DNA from: Glomus cerebriforme
Taxonomy: Eukaryota; Glomeromycota; Glomeromycetes; Glomerales; Glomeraceae
Assembly (NCBI GenBank): GCA_003550305.1
Contig: QKYT01000384.1
Coordinates: forward strand, 30,903 to 89,547
Direction: 5' to 3'
Length of the DNA stretch: 58,645 nucleotides
Shown: piece by piece, positions 26,101 through 38,473 of the stretch
How the letters are laid out: each line of letters starts with the position of its first letter
How positions within the stretch are numbered: position 1 is the first letter of the stretch
Position numbers and translations under genes: made by a program
Notes under the pieces: model-generated
What the model was told of the DNA's origin: nothing
Seen by the model: the letters and a program-made list of their open reading frames with translations, nothing else
Databases searched by the model: none

Positions 26101-26651
26101 TCAAAGTCATGCTGGATTGCAGGGTACATCTAGACCAACTCATTATCATGTCTTGTTCGATGAAAATACTTTCACATCTGATGGGTAATATATATACAGT
26201 ATATATAAAAAGCGTAAATTTGGTTTAAATTTAAATCCAGGGTTTAACATAATGCAAACTTTACTTTAGGCTCCAAGCACTTTCATATAATTTGTGTTAT
26301 GTCTATGCACGCTGTACACGCGCTGTTTCTTTGGTATTTTTTTTTCTTTGCGTTTATTTATTTCATTTTTTCTAGCATACATTCCTTATAATTTTAATAC
26401 GTTTAATAGGTTCCTCCTGTATATTATGCTCATATTGTATGTCGACGAGCACGATTCCACGCAAGGGACCAACATTGGAGTGATACAGAGTCTGGCAGTG
26501 AAGGAGATCAAGGAACTGCTTCAATTTTTGGCGTAGTCAAACCTGAATTACAAAGAGTAATTATTTTTATTTACTAACATTCTTTTTCGTGTGTAAGTTA
26601 TATCTAAACGCATTTATAAAAATTGGTTTATAGGTCATGTACTTTATGTAA
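23114..26651 (+). CDS. Argonaute, slicer-type DEDH catalytic tetrad
   Basis: Argonautes bind small guide RNAs and silence matching transcripts. My 14-exon model closes in frame at 845 residues with the usual ending QRVMYFM. Order: ArgoN, linker, PAZ (roughly residues 200-390), MID, PIWI. MID guide-phosphate residues are visible in [15 protein letters not shown] and INVKLGG. PIWI residues are Asp590 (GADISHP), Glu630 (GRTEI), Asp662 (RDGVSEGQF) and His799 (VYYAH), so slicing looks possible; spacing matches human AGO2. KRHHTR and GTSRPTHYH are also intact. I chose ATG 23114 (MTDMPILVG); the in-frame ATG at 23069 would add 15 unremarkable residues. The last coding exon is only 18 nt. Its divergent neighbour is the ZNFX1-like helicase. 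Confidence 0.95.
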
Positions 26652-27335
26652 CGTTTTTCTAATTAAAGAACGCGATCGATGAATTGATATGGAAGTATAT
26701 TTCATATAGATTTGTTTTTATTAAATTATTTTTAAACATTATTTTATTATTACACGTTTATTTTTGGTCATTTGATACCTTTTTTTTTTTTTTACATATA
26801 TACATACAATATACATANNNNNNNNNNNNTATTATGAATTCAATTAAAAAGAGGAAATTTTTTTTTTAGAATAAAATGAAATAATGTACTGTAATTTTAT
26901 AACCTAAATTTATAAATATTCTATAATATGAAAAACAGGGTATTATTTAGCTTTTAACATATAAATTATAAAATATTTGAATTATTCATCTTACATTTAA
27001 TTTTTTGCCACAATTTTAAAAGGTTTCTACTTGGAATATTATGTTTTTTAACTTTCTTGTTAATGTACCGCACGCCAGAAAATGTTGCAAAAAAGTTCAT
27101 TTTGTTAACTGTTAATGTCTTTTTTCAAAGGTTAAATATTATAAAATCAAAATTCTTAATAAGAAAATAAAGTCTTTAAAAAAATAATTTTTGGAACTCT
27201 TTTTAATAAATAAAAGATAATATAAATTTTAAGAACAAAATTTTTTTATTTAATCCGGTTTTTAAAGAGAAAATAAATAAATTTAATCTACATTTTTTTT
27301 TTTTTTTATTCGCAAAAAAATCTAAAATTCTAAGA
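26652..27335. other. Argonaute 3' flank with a 12-base assembly gap
   Basis: AT-rich, no gene seen. The N run at 26818-26829 follows a poly(T) and TA-rich microsatellite, so the local length is uncertain. Confidence 0.7.
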
Positions 27336-28266
27336 TTAATCATCAGGAATTTCTATAATTTCCACGTTTCTTGATTGTTCCCAAATATTACTTTGAGATT
27401 CTTCATTATCATTATATCGTAATTGTTCATTATTTTGAAATTGACCCAAAGGTTCTTCTCCGAATACATAAGTATTATTTCTTGCTTCTAATTTTATAAT
27501 TTGAGAAGATGAATTAATTTCTTCTTTAATGTTAAAATCCTCATTCTCAATATAATTTAAATCATCATTTCCTTCAAAGTATTCAATATTTAAAACTTTA
27601 TCTTGAATTAATTTCATATACATATCTTTAGATCTATAATGTAAATGTAAAACAGCAAGAGGTATTTCAGATTTCTTTTGTAAAAGAGTTTCAGCTTTAT
27701 AAAAAAATACTGAAATAGCACCAATTAATTGTTGTTCATGATTTTCTAATTTATTCAACATACAAATTTGTGGTTTCTTTCCTGAATCAGTTAAAGATAA
27801 TCCTTTTGGGTCTGAAGAAGAAGGAAAGAAAGAAGTAGTTTGTTCATGTATAGGAATTCCATTAATTCTTATTTCTGCGACAATAGGTTTAAAATATGAA
27901 GCTTCTAATGATGATACTTGAACGGTAAATTGAGTTGAAGAAGGAGATATTAAAATATAATGTAGGAATTCGCTAAAATAATAAAAAATTTTTAAAAAGA
28001 TTATTATTACGTAACAAATTAATATAAAAAACAATGCAATTATTATTTACCTTTCCATCCTTATTCCAGTTTGACTATTATCGACCCAATCAGGACTTGA
28101 ATACCGGTACTAAGGTAGTGTGTTTAATGATATTTTAGCAAATTTGAAATTCTCATTAAAAAAAAAAAAAAAATCAATTTACCGGTAAATTTTTTCTTGG
28201 ACCGCGATATTCCTCTAGTACGATATTGTTTATTAGAACACGTAATTCATATCCTTGAAAAATCAT
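27336..28266 (-). CDS. Small DUF7918-like fungal protein
   Basis: Three exons (28183-28266, 28051-28109, 27336-27972) join in frame to 259 residues. The N-terminus (GYELRVLINNIVLEEYRG) has the pattern of the fungal DUF7918 domain: a short hydrophobic strand, then a conserved EY. A beta-rich core with FTVQVSSLEASYFKPIVAEI and GAISVFFYKAE follows. The last 90 residues are acidic, low-complexity and end VEIIEIPDD. No signal peptide, membrane segment or catalytic motif is visible. The family has no established biochemical role that I know. The family call is from remembered pattern and moderately sure; the gene itself is well supported by clean splicing. Confidence 0.65.
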
Positions 28267-31200
28267 TTTTTTTTCTTTTGATATATATAAAAAAATTAAA
28301 AAAAAAAAAAATATAAAAATATAAAAATGAANAAAAAAAAACAAACTTTTTTAAAAAAGAAAATTTCTTTTATATATAGTAATAATAAGCTATAATCGTA
28401 TATTTCCGGAAATTTATCATACCCGCATAAATGTTTTTGCTTTTTTTAATGATCATAATTTAGTTAAATTAAAGTTACGGTAAATTCCATAAAAGGAGTA
28501 CGTATTATCGGAATTTAAAATCCTCAGAGCTCTAAATGAGGATTCATTTGAAATCTGATACGCCATTTTTTTTTAATTTTCAATATAATTTTTTTTTTTT
28601 TTTTTCACAATGTGAATTAATTAATAAAAGTTTTTGCGCAATTATAAGTAAAAAATAAAGTATCAAACAATTAATACAATCACAATTAAATATTATGTAT
28701 ACATTTTCTGGATTAGGTAGCAGTTAAAATATTTTCATTTATGCTGATGTTTATAAATATTAACTGTTATTTTATGTTTAATTCCTAGAAATTCTAACGT
28801 TACAAAACTTGTAAAATTGGGAATATGGAAATAATGGCAGGATTACGAAATAGGAATTATAATATTTAGACTTTCATTATTTTAATATATTATCCTTCTT
28901 TATAGTGACGCCATCAACTTGGTAATACTGGTAAACATTTGCTGACACTTATAAATAGAAAGAATTTAAAACAATATCAATTTTGCATTCGTAAATTAGA
29001 AAATTAACTTATACTGCGGATGTTGTATATAAACTATAAAGATTACTGATTGCATTATAAAAATCCCTTCCCGATTAAATTCTCTAAATTTCTAGTTTTC
29101 TTTAACTAAATGAAATCAAATTAACAGATAAAATAGACAAAAATGTTAATAATAGTCCAATATTAAACCGAGTTTGTTATTATTTATATATTTGCTTCAC
29201 TATTTAAATTTTACACAATGTATAAATAAATATAAGCACCAAATGCAATCGCGTAATTAATCATAAATATACTCTATTACAGTCAATGATATAAATTTTC
29301 CTACCATCCATGAAAATGACGTTATTTTGAAATGATATTACGGAGCTTGTAGTTATTTTTTTCTGTGATTTCAGTAAGAGAGTGCAAATGAATATATTAA
29401 ATTATTAAGTATATTGAAAAAAATAGCATATTACAAATAACCTTTTAACTACGCTGTAACAATTAAAGAAATTATTCATATCTTAAAAGAATACACCGCG
29501 TATTGTCCCATGATGCTTCATCAGATCTTTTTTATCATCATCATTGAATTTTTATAATTATTGAAGAAATTGGAATTAATTGTTTGGAAAAAAAAATCAA
29601 TTAAAATCTTTTAATTTAACATATGCGAATGTAAATTTTGTAATTTTTATGTATCTAAACATGGGTTCTGCCAGTGTTCTGCCGTTGCCAGACCATAGTC
29701 TTATTATTCTATACGCGCCTACATCCTGCGCCACATTCGAGTTGTATGATTTTGCCGATCATGTATCAGATTCACACAGAAAACTGTGAAATATTATGAA
29801 AAAAAAAAAATTTTTATATTGGTAATTTAAATCAATCTGGTTCGAATAAAACAAACTATGAATTCTTGATAGTAAAGATAGAATTAGAACAAAATTATTT
29901 AACAAAAATATTTTATATTTCGTAAATGTACACAATTAATGAAAATAAACCTAAAATTTTAGATAGCTCCAATTTATGTCCAATACGTATCGCGTCTTTA
30001 ATTAAGAATTCTATTAGTTCATTTGATGTGGAATTCCATTTTTATCGTTTTTTTTTTTATCCAGTTCTTCTAAATATTTTCATATCCCTTTGCTTTTATT
30101 TTTTTTAATTGAATCTTCTACTCTATTCCTCTGCTTTCATATGATGCTCCACTAAAATGAGATACTAACCTGCTAATGATCAACAATCACATATAATTCA
30201 AACATTTAAGGTATATTAGGACCAAAAAAGTTAACAATTTATGTTTATTATTAAATGACAAATTTGTTTAAAAAACAAATTTGGACGAAATTCACTATTT
30301 AAATAGTCGATCCTATTCTTCAAAACATTTAGAGAATAAAAAATAAAAATAAATTTGAATATTCCGTCATAATATGATTGGATTGATAATTATCAATCAG
30401 TCATAGATAGTATAATTAAATTTTTTATCCCCCATTCATTATAAATAAATCGCAATTATGTAATAAAGATGTAATACATTTATTATAATTATAAATAAGT
30501 CACTTTAGCCCATTTTTTCTTTCAACAGTTTTACTCTCAAAATCTCAAAATAATTTTAACTGTTAATATTAAATAACATTGTTTATAATGAACAAGAACT
30601 TAAAAGACTTTAACTTTAATACTTGGATTTTTACCAGAACCATATAAAATTTACTAGCAGTCCATAAAACTATTCTCCAGGAATAGAAATTTCAAACTAC
30701 TTATTTATGAATAACTATAAGAAACCATCTTCAATAATTGAGCTGGATATTAAATATCCAATATTTAATCACCTCAATTAGGTATGCTTTGCAGCAAATC
30801 TAGCTATTAACTCTATATTGAATGTTATATGGTGGTCTCATTTTTTCAGAAAAAGTTACATATGCTTTTACTAAAGAGATCAATTCCAATTTTTGGAATA
30901 TAAAAATACTTTTAAGGGTATTGATAATGCATAATAAGATGATTGCATAAGTCTTTATCATTTTGAAAAAAATGATAGTAAGTAAATAAAAAGATTTGCA
31001 TCTTGAGTCTTAATCTAAATATTTATGTATATAAAAATTTTCTAATAATTGGTTTACAAAGTATGCATTTTTATTAAAACTAATTATATAGATAAACCTT
31101 TAAGATAATACTTTTAATAATTGGACTGGATATTAAATGATTAATATTTAGGTACATTAATTAATCTTTCATTTTAACAAGTTTTGAATCAAATAAAATA

Positions 31201-33066
31201 ATTACAAATACATTAATCTCTATATTAAATAATATATAGAATTAAAAGATTATATGTATTTAAAATTACTTAGATTCTATATATGATAGTATTCATAAAA
31301 TTAATCTCATTAAAATGGTTAATACCAAAAATACTAAGAATGTAATCAAAATATTCTTAGCTTTAAAAAATGAACAATTTTGCTTTTAAAATTATATAAC
31401 ATCTTTCCTATCTGTTATAATAAGTTAATTCAAGTTTTTATTATTTTATTTTATAATATTTTTTTTATATAATAAACAATTAAATAAATATTGAGTTTAG
31501 TATGAGAATCATCTTTTTAATTATATATATAAAAATACCCCTAAAAAAATTAGCAAAAAATATTTCTTTAGATTTTTAAAAAAGCAAATTTATATTTTAT
31601 AAGAGCAAATATGCATCTTGCATATATATATAATTATATTAGAAATTAAATAATCATCACAGTTTCCTTTTTTTGAATGTATTCTAATAAAAATTACTTA
31701 TATGAAAAATGTAAAAAAATGCATTAATATATACTTTCTTCAAATCTTATATGAATTCTTTTTTTAAACATGTTATTTGCAAATATCCGCATTTCTACTA
31801 AAGGGCTGTAACTACTTCATGGATGGTATATCTATCATCTTCCTTATAAAATATTATTAAAAGATTTTTTTATAAAAGTTGTCTCCTAAATGTAATATTT
31901 CTATGACAAGTTCTAAAAAAATAAAATATATTGAGTTAAATGAAATATTAATTTCTGTTGCAATCCAAGTCAGTCTTAATTGTAATATTATAGAACTTAC
32001 AAAGAGTGTAGGAATACATATATACTATCAGCTTAAAAATAATGATATAATAACTACTATGATATTACAAAATGGCTTCATAATTTTAATGCAAAATGTA
32101 CATAGATTCCAGTTACACTTGTTAACATTCTCAAAGCTAGGAAATTGTAAGCAAATATTATGCAATGATCTTATTGATTAGATTTGCAGTTATAGTAAAG
32201 GATAGTTTACTTACTCATATACTGATACATAAGGGAAGAAATTTGTTATTAACTTAACAGAAATAATTTGATATATTAATATATATAATCATAAAAAATT
32301 TGAAGAACATAGTTATCATATACCTGACCTTTTTCTTAAGATTTTTGATTATATAAGTCCAGAATCATATAAACATTTATGAAAATCCTTTAATGCAATT
32401 AAATTAAACTTATATTACCAATTTCTTGCTCTATATACTATATCTTCATAGATGTTAATAATAAAATGTAGTTAGTTCTATAATGCATTTGACAATTTTA
32501 TTGTTATTATTTTGAATTATATTAAATACCTATAATGCCATCATAATATTACTACTACAAATCATATATCAAAATCTCCTATATTACAAGCAGAATATTT
32601 AGATTATACCTATTGATAAGATAAAATATTATTATTTTAAACAGTTTTTTAATGATTTACTATTATGAAAACTAATTAATATTAAAGAACACTTAGTACT
32701 TGTCAAATGATCCTGTATAAATGTACAGAAAAAAATAGATTAAAGATTACTTATTATATAAAATTCTAATATAATAACCATTTTACAGATAAAGAATGCA
32801 TTACATTTAAAATTTACTTTATGCATTTTTTTCAAATTGGAAAATATTAATTTAACTCCAAAAATAATACTTTTAATATAATTTTTATCTGAAAAATTGA
32901 TAAGCTTATTAATAAAGATATAATAACATAGATTATAACTGAATTGCAAGCTGATATGTCTCATTATCACATATGAGTAATGCAGATAAACTATCTATAT
33001 ATATGTGATCTTCTTCTTCTAAAAGCAAAATTATCAGTACTTTAAACAATATACTGAATGTTAACA
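28267..33066. other. Gene-poor AT-rich stretch
   Basis: No convincing gene. A 69-codon frame at 29580-29789 lacks an ATG; its second half (29660-29780) is less AT-rich than the surroundings and might be an old gene fragment. Diverged copies of a segment containing CTGGATATTAAAT occur near 30750 and 31125, suggesting an old duplication. The frame at 31879-32181 lies upstream of the DDE-like relic and could be its far 5' end, but I could not align it. One N lies near 28332. Confidence 0.45.
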
Positions 33067-35767
33067 GATAATATTTCTGTAGCTGAAATTGCAAATAAAG
33101 CAAAAATTGATGAATGCATTAGACTTGTTTTGAAACTTAGTAATCCAAAAATTACTATTGACTTATGTGAATGTAACAATGGATGGTTTGGCAAATATGA
33201 TAATTTTCAAAAAATCATAGTTTAGTTTTTTGCAGGAAAAGTAGCAGATATTGTGACTGCTGTGAATGAATACAGATATGATACAATCATATATCTTATA
33301 ATTACGATTTTCAGTGAATGGCTTTTTGCTTCAAATTGAATGTGAATATCCAAATGAAATAGTATTTCCTAATTAGTATTCTGCAGATGATTTGGCTGAA
33401 TCAAATTTGATTCAGATTTGATTTGGATTCAATTCAATTCAATTCAAAATTTTTAAATCACAAATCAAATTCAAATCTCAAATTTAGATTTGGTATCAAA
33501 TCTGAATTTGATTTAATTAAATTTGATTTATTTAAATTGAATCTGAATTGAATCCAAATTGGTCAAATCTGAATTGAATCTGAATCAAATTTAAATCAAA
33601 TTCAATTTGGCCAAATTGATTTGAATTTTGATTTATCGATCATAATTTTTTTTATATTGGTATAATAATATACAGATACAACTTGCTAATTATCTTTACC
33701 CTTTCTATTGTTTTTTTAAAGAAAAGCTGTTAATTTATTAAATAAATTTATTAAAAACTTCTAATTTCTTAATATTTTATTATATTCCTTTTTAATTTCT
33801 GTTTTTTATTAGTCTTTACTATAATTTATAGGTATGGATATAATGGCATATTATATCGAATTCAAATCAGATCAGATCAAATCAAATTCAAATCAAATTC
33901 AAATTGAATTAAATTAAATCAAATCAAATTCGAATTGAATCTGAATTAAATCTGAATCAAATCTGATTTGATTTAATTTAATTTGATCAAATTTGAATCA
34001 AATTTGAACGATTTGTGATTTGATCAAATTGAATTCAAATTTAATTCAATTTGATTCAATTCGATTCATGTGAAACACTATTCTTAGTGTATAATAATTA
34101 TGATTACTATTTTGGTTTAAAAATCTAGCATGACTTAGTAGTTTGCAATTTACTGGCTATTTACCTTTAAAATTTATAGTTCAAATGTGATAATTACAAG
34201 CTAATCATTCAGATGTTTATTATGTATCTGCATTATTTTAATATAAGAAGAAATTTGTTATGAAGTTTCATAATATTACAAATCTAATTTTTTTTGATAA
34301 TAAGTATCATTGCAAGGTTAGTGAATTTAAATTTCCTGTTGTTGCAGTAGAGAAAGTAAAGAAAGTAATAGTTAGTAAGAACATTACATTTGCAGTTGCT
34401 AATCATGATTTTATTAAAACAGAAATTATACCAAGTGTAATAATAATATGTAACATATCAGAATCAATTAATGATAATTTCTATATAGGCAAAATATGTA
34501 TTAGTTTAAAGGATCTAATATTTCAGTCCTTTTCACCTTTCCGATATGTAATAGAACTATATAATATATTATTTGATAAAAATTTTATTAATAAGCTTAT
34601 ATTGTGTCTCTATATAGATGGCGGACTAGATCATTATTGTACATATATTGTACCTATGTTCAACTTTTATATATTTGTCTTTTCCTTATATTAGATTTTA
34701 ATTATCTTGTTACTGTTCAAACTCTATCACAATATTCACGAAAAAATCCTGTCAAACATATTATGTTAATTCTAAATTTAGGACTATAGCATAGAGTATT
34801 AGATTGATATGAACTAAAATGAATGATCAGTTTGAAAAATTAATGAATAAATACAGTACAATGAATAAAATCTGCAAAATTGTAAAAGAGAATTCTAACC
34901 TAAAGGAGAATTTAATTGTAAACCTTTAAACTTCAATTAATTTGGTATATGATGTATTTATCCACCAGTATTTCAAAAATAAATCTTTTGAAACATTCAC
35001 AGTAGCATCAAAAATGAAAATAGAAAGAATTTAAAAAATGATTTAGCTTATAGATGATAGTATTACTCATAAAGATCAAATTGTAGAATATATAAAAAGA
35101 AGAGTAAATAAAGTTTTGATTATATCCTCACAAAAATTTTATTAATGTATCTTGTTATAAATATATATACAAGAATTCTTGGAGCATTATTATAAGGAAA
35201 AACACTATTTTTTTCTATCAAAAAATGCGGTAAATCAATTTGTACCATTTGCCATTCTTTTTGTTATTCACTAAAAACTTTTGAATAACTGTATTATCTT
35301 TCAGATCTAATACTTAGTGAAAATTTGCATTATAAGTCATTTGATAAATTATATAATATACAAACAACAGAAAATCATAGATTTTTATTTAAAAATGCTA
35401 AAATAACAAAAAAAGACATAATTATAAAAGTGAAATATAATATACTATTTTATCTTTTTGCTATATATGCAAAGAATATAAGTGTTATTATCAACTGTAT
35501 TAAGTGTAAAAAGTTGTGTCTTTTATTTAGTATAAAAAATTCTTTAAAAAAAATAAGACAATGTTACAAAATTTTTTAGATATGATCTTTTATACCTGTA
35601 ATATAGCATTTCACAATACATATAATTTAGCAATAATTATATCTATATGACCAAAGTAACAAAATTTATGTAATGATCTAAAAGAAAATTTGGATAAAAG
35701 GGATGACTGTAATGAAGATGAATCTGAAAATTCAGATGATAAGAATGGAGAGTCTGATAAAATATAG
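33067..35767 (+). pseudogene. Decayed DDE-like transposase-type gene
   Basis: Pieces of one protein family appear in order: IDECIRLVLKLSNPKI with CECNNGWFGKYDNF (33067-33225), an AVNEYRYDTIIYL piece (33260-33300), a long frame with EFKFPVVAVEKVKKV, ICISLKDLIFQ and CLYIDGGLDHYCTY (34200-34640), then in another frame YVQLLYICLFLILDFNYLV and NPVKHIMLILNLGL (34640-34789), then a Cys-containing part (YAKNISVIINCIKCKKL, 35400-35580) and an acidic tail. From memory this order fits a large uncharacterised family, shared by cnidarians, sponges and glomeromycetes, whose DGGPDH motif may be an acidic catalytic centre. Stops and at least one frameshift near 34640 break it, and a repeat occupies 33392-34070. 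The gene is dead. Confidence 0.6.
33392..34070. repeat. Palindromic repeat made of degenerate GAATTCAAATTTGATT-type motifs
   Basis: Two arms (about 33392-33630 and 33850-34070) consist almost wholly of variants of GAATTTGATT, AATTGAATC and AAATCAAATTC. The motif set is self-complementary, and the arms can pair with each other around a loop of about 210 bp of ordinary AT-rich sequence. Outer ends share AATAGTATTTC (33358 region) and AATAGTGTTTC (reverse of 34070-34085), which may be terminal inverted repeats. It sits inside the DDE-like relic, so it probably inserted there. I saw no certain target duplication. Confidence 0.6.
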
Positions 35768-38210
35768 AGAATTCTATTTATAAACTTTTTATAAAAATTT
35801 TTGTTGGTCTTGTGCATTATAAGTTAAAAAATCATATTATTTAGCTGGAATCTATCTGAACATTTGCATTAAATATGAAAGTTTAGAATAATAATACTAT
35901 TATTTTAAAAAAGTATTTTAAATAGAAATAAAATAGTAAAAATAAGAAAAAAATATACAAAGATTTAATTATTTTATTGTAGTTTTTTTATTTAGTAGCA
36001 ATATTTAATAAAATAAATAACAGTTTATAAACTTTAATTTAAAGTTTTAATTTTATACATAATTTATTAATGGAACATAACAAACATTTTAATACATTCA
36101 CATAATTTAAAATAAAATAAAGCATTTTTATTAGTTATCATAAAAAAAAAATTAAAATTTAGGATTTGCATTTTACTGATTTAGATGGAATATAAAACTA
36201 ATTTTTTAAGTTTGTTTTACCTAACTAAATATAATAAATATAATTTATTTAATTATTATAACTAATTAACTTATTTTAATATATAATTTTATATGATTTT
36301 AAATCACATAATTTTTATTTTCTAATAATATAAATATAAAATATAAGTATATTTTTATTATTATTATTTTTTTTTTTACAAGAAGTTTTGGAAATATTTA
36401 TTAAATATTTTATTTATAATTTAATACAAATTATATACTTCTATTTATTTTTTATGAATTCTTCCTATCTTTCTAATTTAATTTAAACTAAATAAAATAT
36501 AACTTATTAGTATTTCTATTATTTATAAATATAATTTATCATATAACATATTTAATTTATAAAGGTAATACTTTTAATAAAATATATCTTTATTTATTAA
36601 TTTTTCCTTTTATAATTTTTAATTAATCTTATCTACATCTTTTTTAATTACCTATTTCTTTTATTTTAATTTATTATTATATTATTCAATATATCATAAT
36701 TTTATCTTTTTATTTTGCTATTAAATAAGTATATATAATGTTTTGATTATCTGCTAAATGAAACTAAAATACTTTTGATATTGATTTAATGTTACATATT
36801 GCCATTATTTTCATTCACTATTGTAGGTCTACAATTATTTGAAATTTTTGTTAACAATTGTTTATTGTTAGATGAAAATGTACTATTATCCATTTTTTTT
36901 GAAAAAAAAATACAAAGATATGGAATTACTTTAATAATTTTTTTAAACAAAAATAAGATGTGAAGGTAAATCTCAATGAATTAACTCTTTATTATGAAAT
37001 TTTCTAGAAAAGATTAAATTTAAAACAATTCAACAAACTTGAATCATATTAATATATGTATAACTGATATATTTAATGGATCAACATCTTAATGATTATT
37101 TATCTAAATTGCCTAAAATGCTTTGAGATGTATCCAGATGAAAAATTTGGAAACAAGGCAGATTTTTCCTATAGTTCTTTTTTAGTCTTGTTAAATACTG
37201 TATCTTATTATATACAGACTAGTAATAATTTATTATATCCTTTTTTTTACTTTAGGTTATTCTTTTTCTTACATTTGAGAAGTATTGTAAAGAATTTTTT
37301 TCTCATTTTGTTTTTTTGTTGAATCCTTTAATTGTTTATTAATTGCTTTAATCAAAGCTAATTTAATTTTAGCAGATAATCGAGTCTTTTGAATACTCTT
37401 GATTGGTTTGATTTGTTTTTGGCATTTTTTTTTTCTTGTAATAAAGATAAAACTAAAAATAGGGTTGTTCAAGATTGTAAAAGAATGCTTATATTTAAAG
37501 ATTTTTTTTAAAGAATATGCATCTGCATTTTGTAATAACATTCAATCTTCTGTAATTTAATTTACAATTGTTTTTTATTTATTTATAGAAAAAAGAAAAT
37601 AATTTTTGTGAAAATATGTTTAGCAATATTTAATCCTATCAACGAAATATTGAAATTAATTATAGAGGAATTACCAAAGTATCTCTTAAGGATGTGTATA
37701 AAAACCAGCCTAATAGGGACCTCCTTTTACCCCATTTATTCTGAGTAAAGGTAGAAAGGTATACATTTTTTAGAAAAAAAAAGTTCAAGAAAAAAAATTT
37801 TGATAAAAAAAAAAAATTTCACGCCACATTTTTTTTTTGGGATATATTTATTACTAATAAAGTAAGTGATCGATTTTACCGTATAGGCTGCCGTACCCGG
37901 GTATATAAATACACGGTTAAGTATAATTCAATTTTTCAATCGGGTATTTAAGGCGGTACAATAATATAAGGTAAAAATATAAGCCCTAATGAACATTATA
38001 CTGCGCCAACCAGACGCGTCGACGATTCAACAACGAAGTATAAATGTCTGAATAAACAATTATAAGTAAATATTTGATTATAGTAACGATTAATAAATAT
38101 TTTTATTTACAATTTTAGAATATAAGCGGAAAGATATATTATTTGATTTTTATTTTACTTACACGAAGTGGATAAAAAGATTAACTAGTAAAATTTGCAT
38201 CCTTTTGTAG
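35768..38210. other. Gene-poor AT-rich stretch
   Basis: Nothing recognisable as a gene. The frames at 37092-37541 are low-complexity and lie on both strands at once. A less AT-rich patch with CCGTACCCGGGTATATAA and GCGCCAACCAGACGCGTCGACG lies at 37880-38040 and may be the upstream part of the relic that follows. Confidence 0.45.
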
Positions 38211-38473
38211 CGGTTCAAGGATGGAGTTTTTCATCCAATTCACGTTCATCATTCTGATAATCACGCTCTATTCAATTTTGCTTTATACCGAATATATGTA
38301 ATATATGGCAAGAGTCGATATAGTGAAAAATTCTTTTTGTACGAAATAATAAGCTGAATTGTAAAATATTTTTAAAAATAGGCTGTGATGATGACGAAAG
38401 TAATAATGACAAAGAAAATCAAGAATCTGTACTGCAAAGTCCTAAGAAAAGACGTGAAAATGTCGACCATTGA
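38211..38473 (+). pseudogene. Two orphan exons of an unrecognised gene
   Basis: After an acceptor-like TTTTTGTAG, a frame reads RFKDGVFHPIHVHHSDNHAL, then FNFALYRIYVIYGKSRYSEK, and stops at a TGA. After a second acceptor at 38381 comes CDDDESNNDKENQE and a tail QSPKKRRENVDH with TGA at 38471-38473. The two exons could not be joined with a clean GT-AG intron, so the gene is probably broken. The last part resembles a nuclear-localising basic tail. Family not recognised. Confidence 0.35.

Noticed and set aside
29580..29789. 69-codon plus-strand frame
   Set aside because: No ATG at the start and no recognisable pattern; kept only as a note in the intergenic entry.
37092..37541. Overlapping frames on both strands
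   Set aside because: Low-complexity Phe or Lys runs from T/A tracts.
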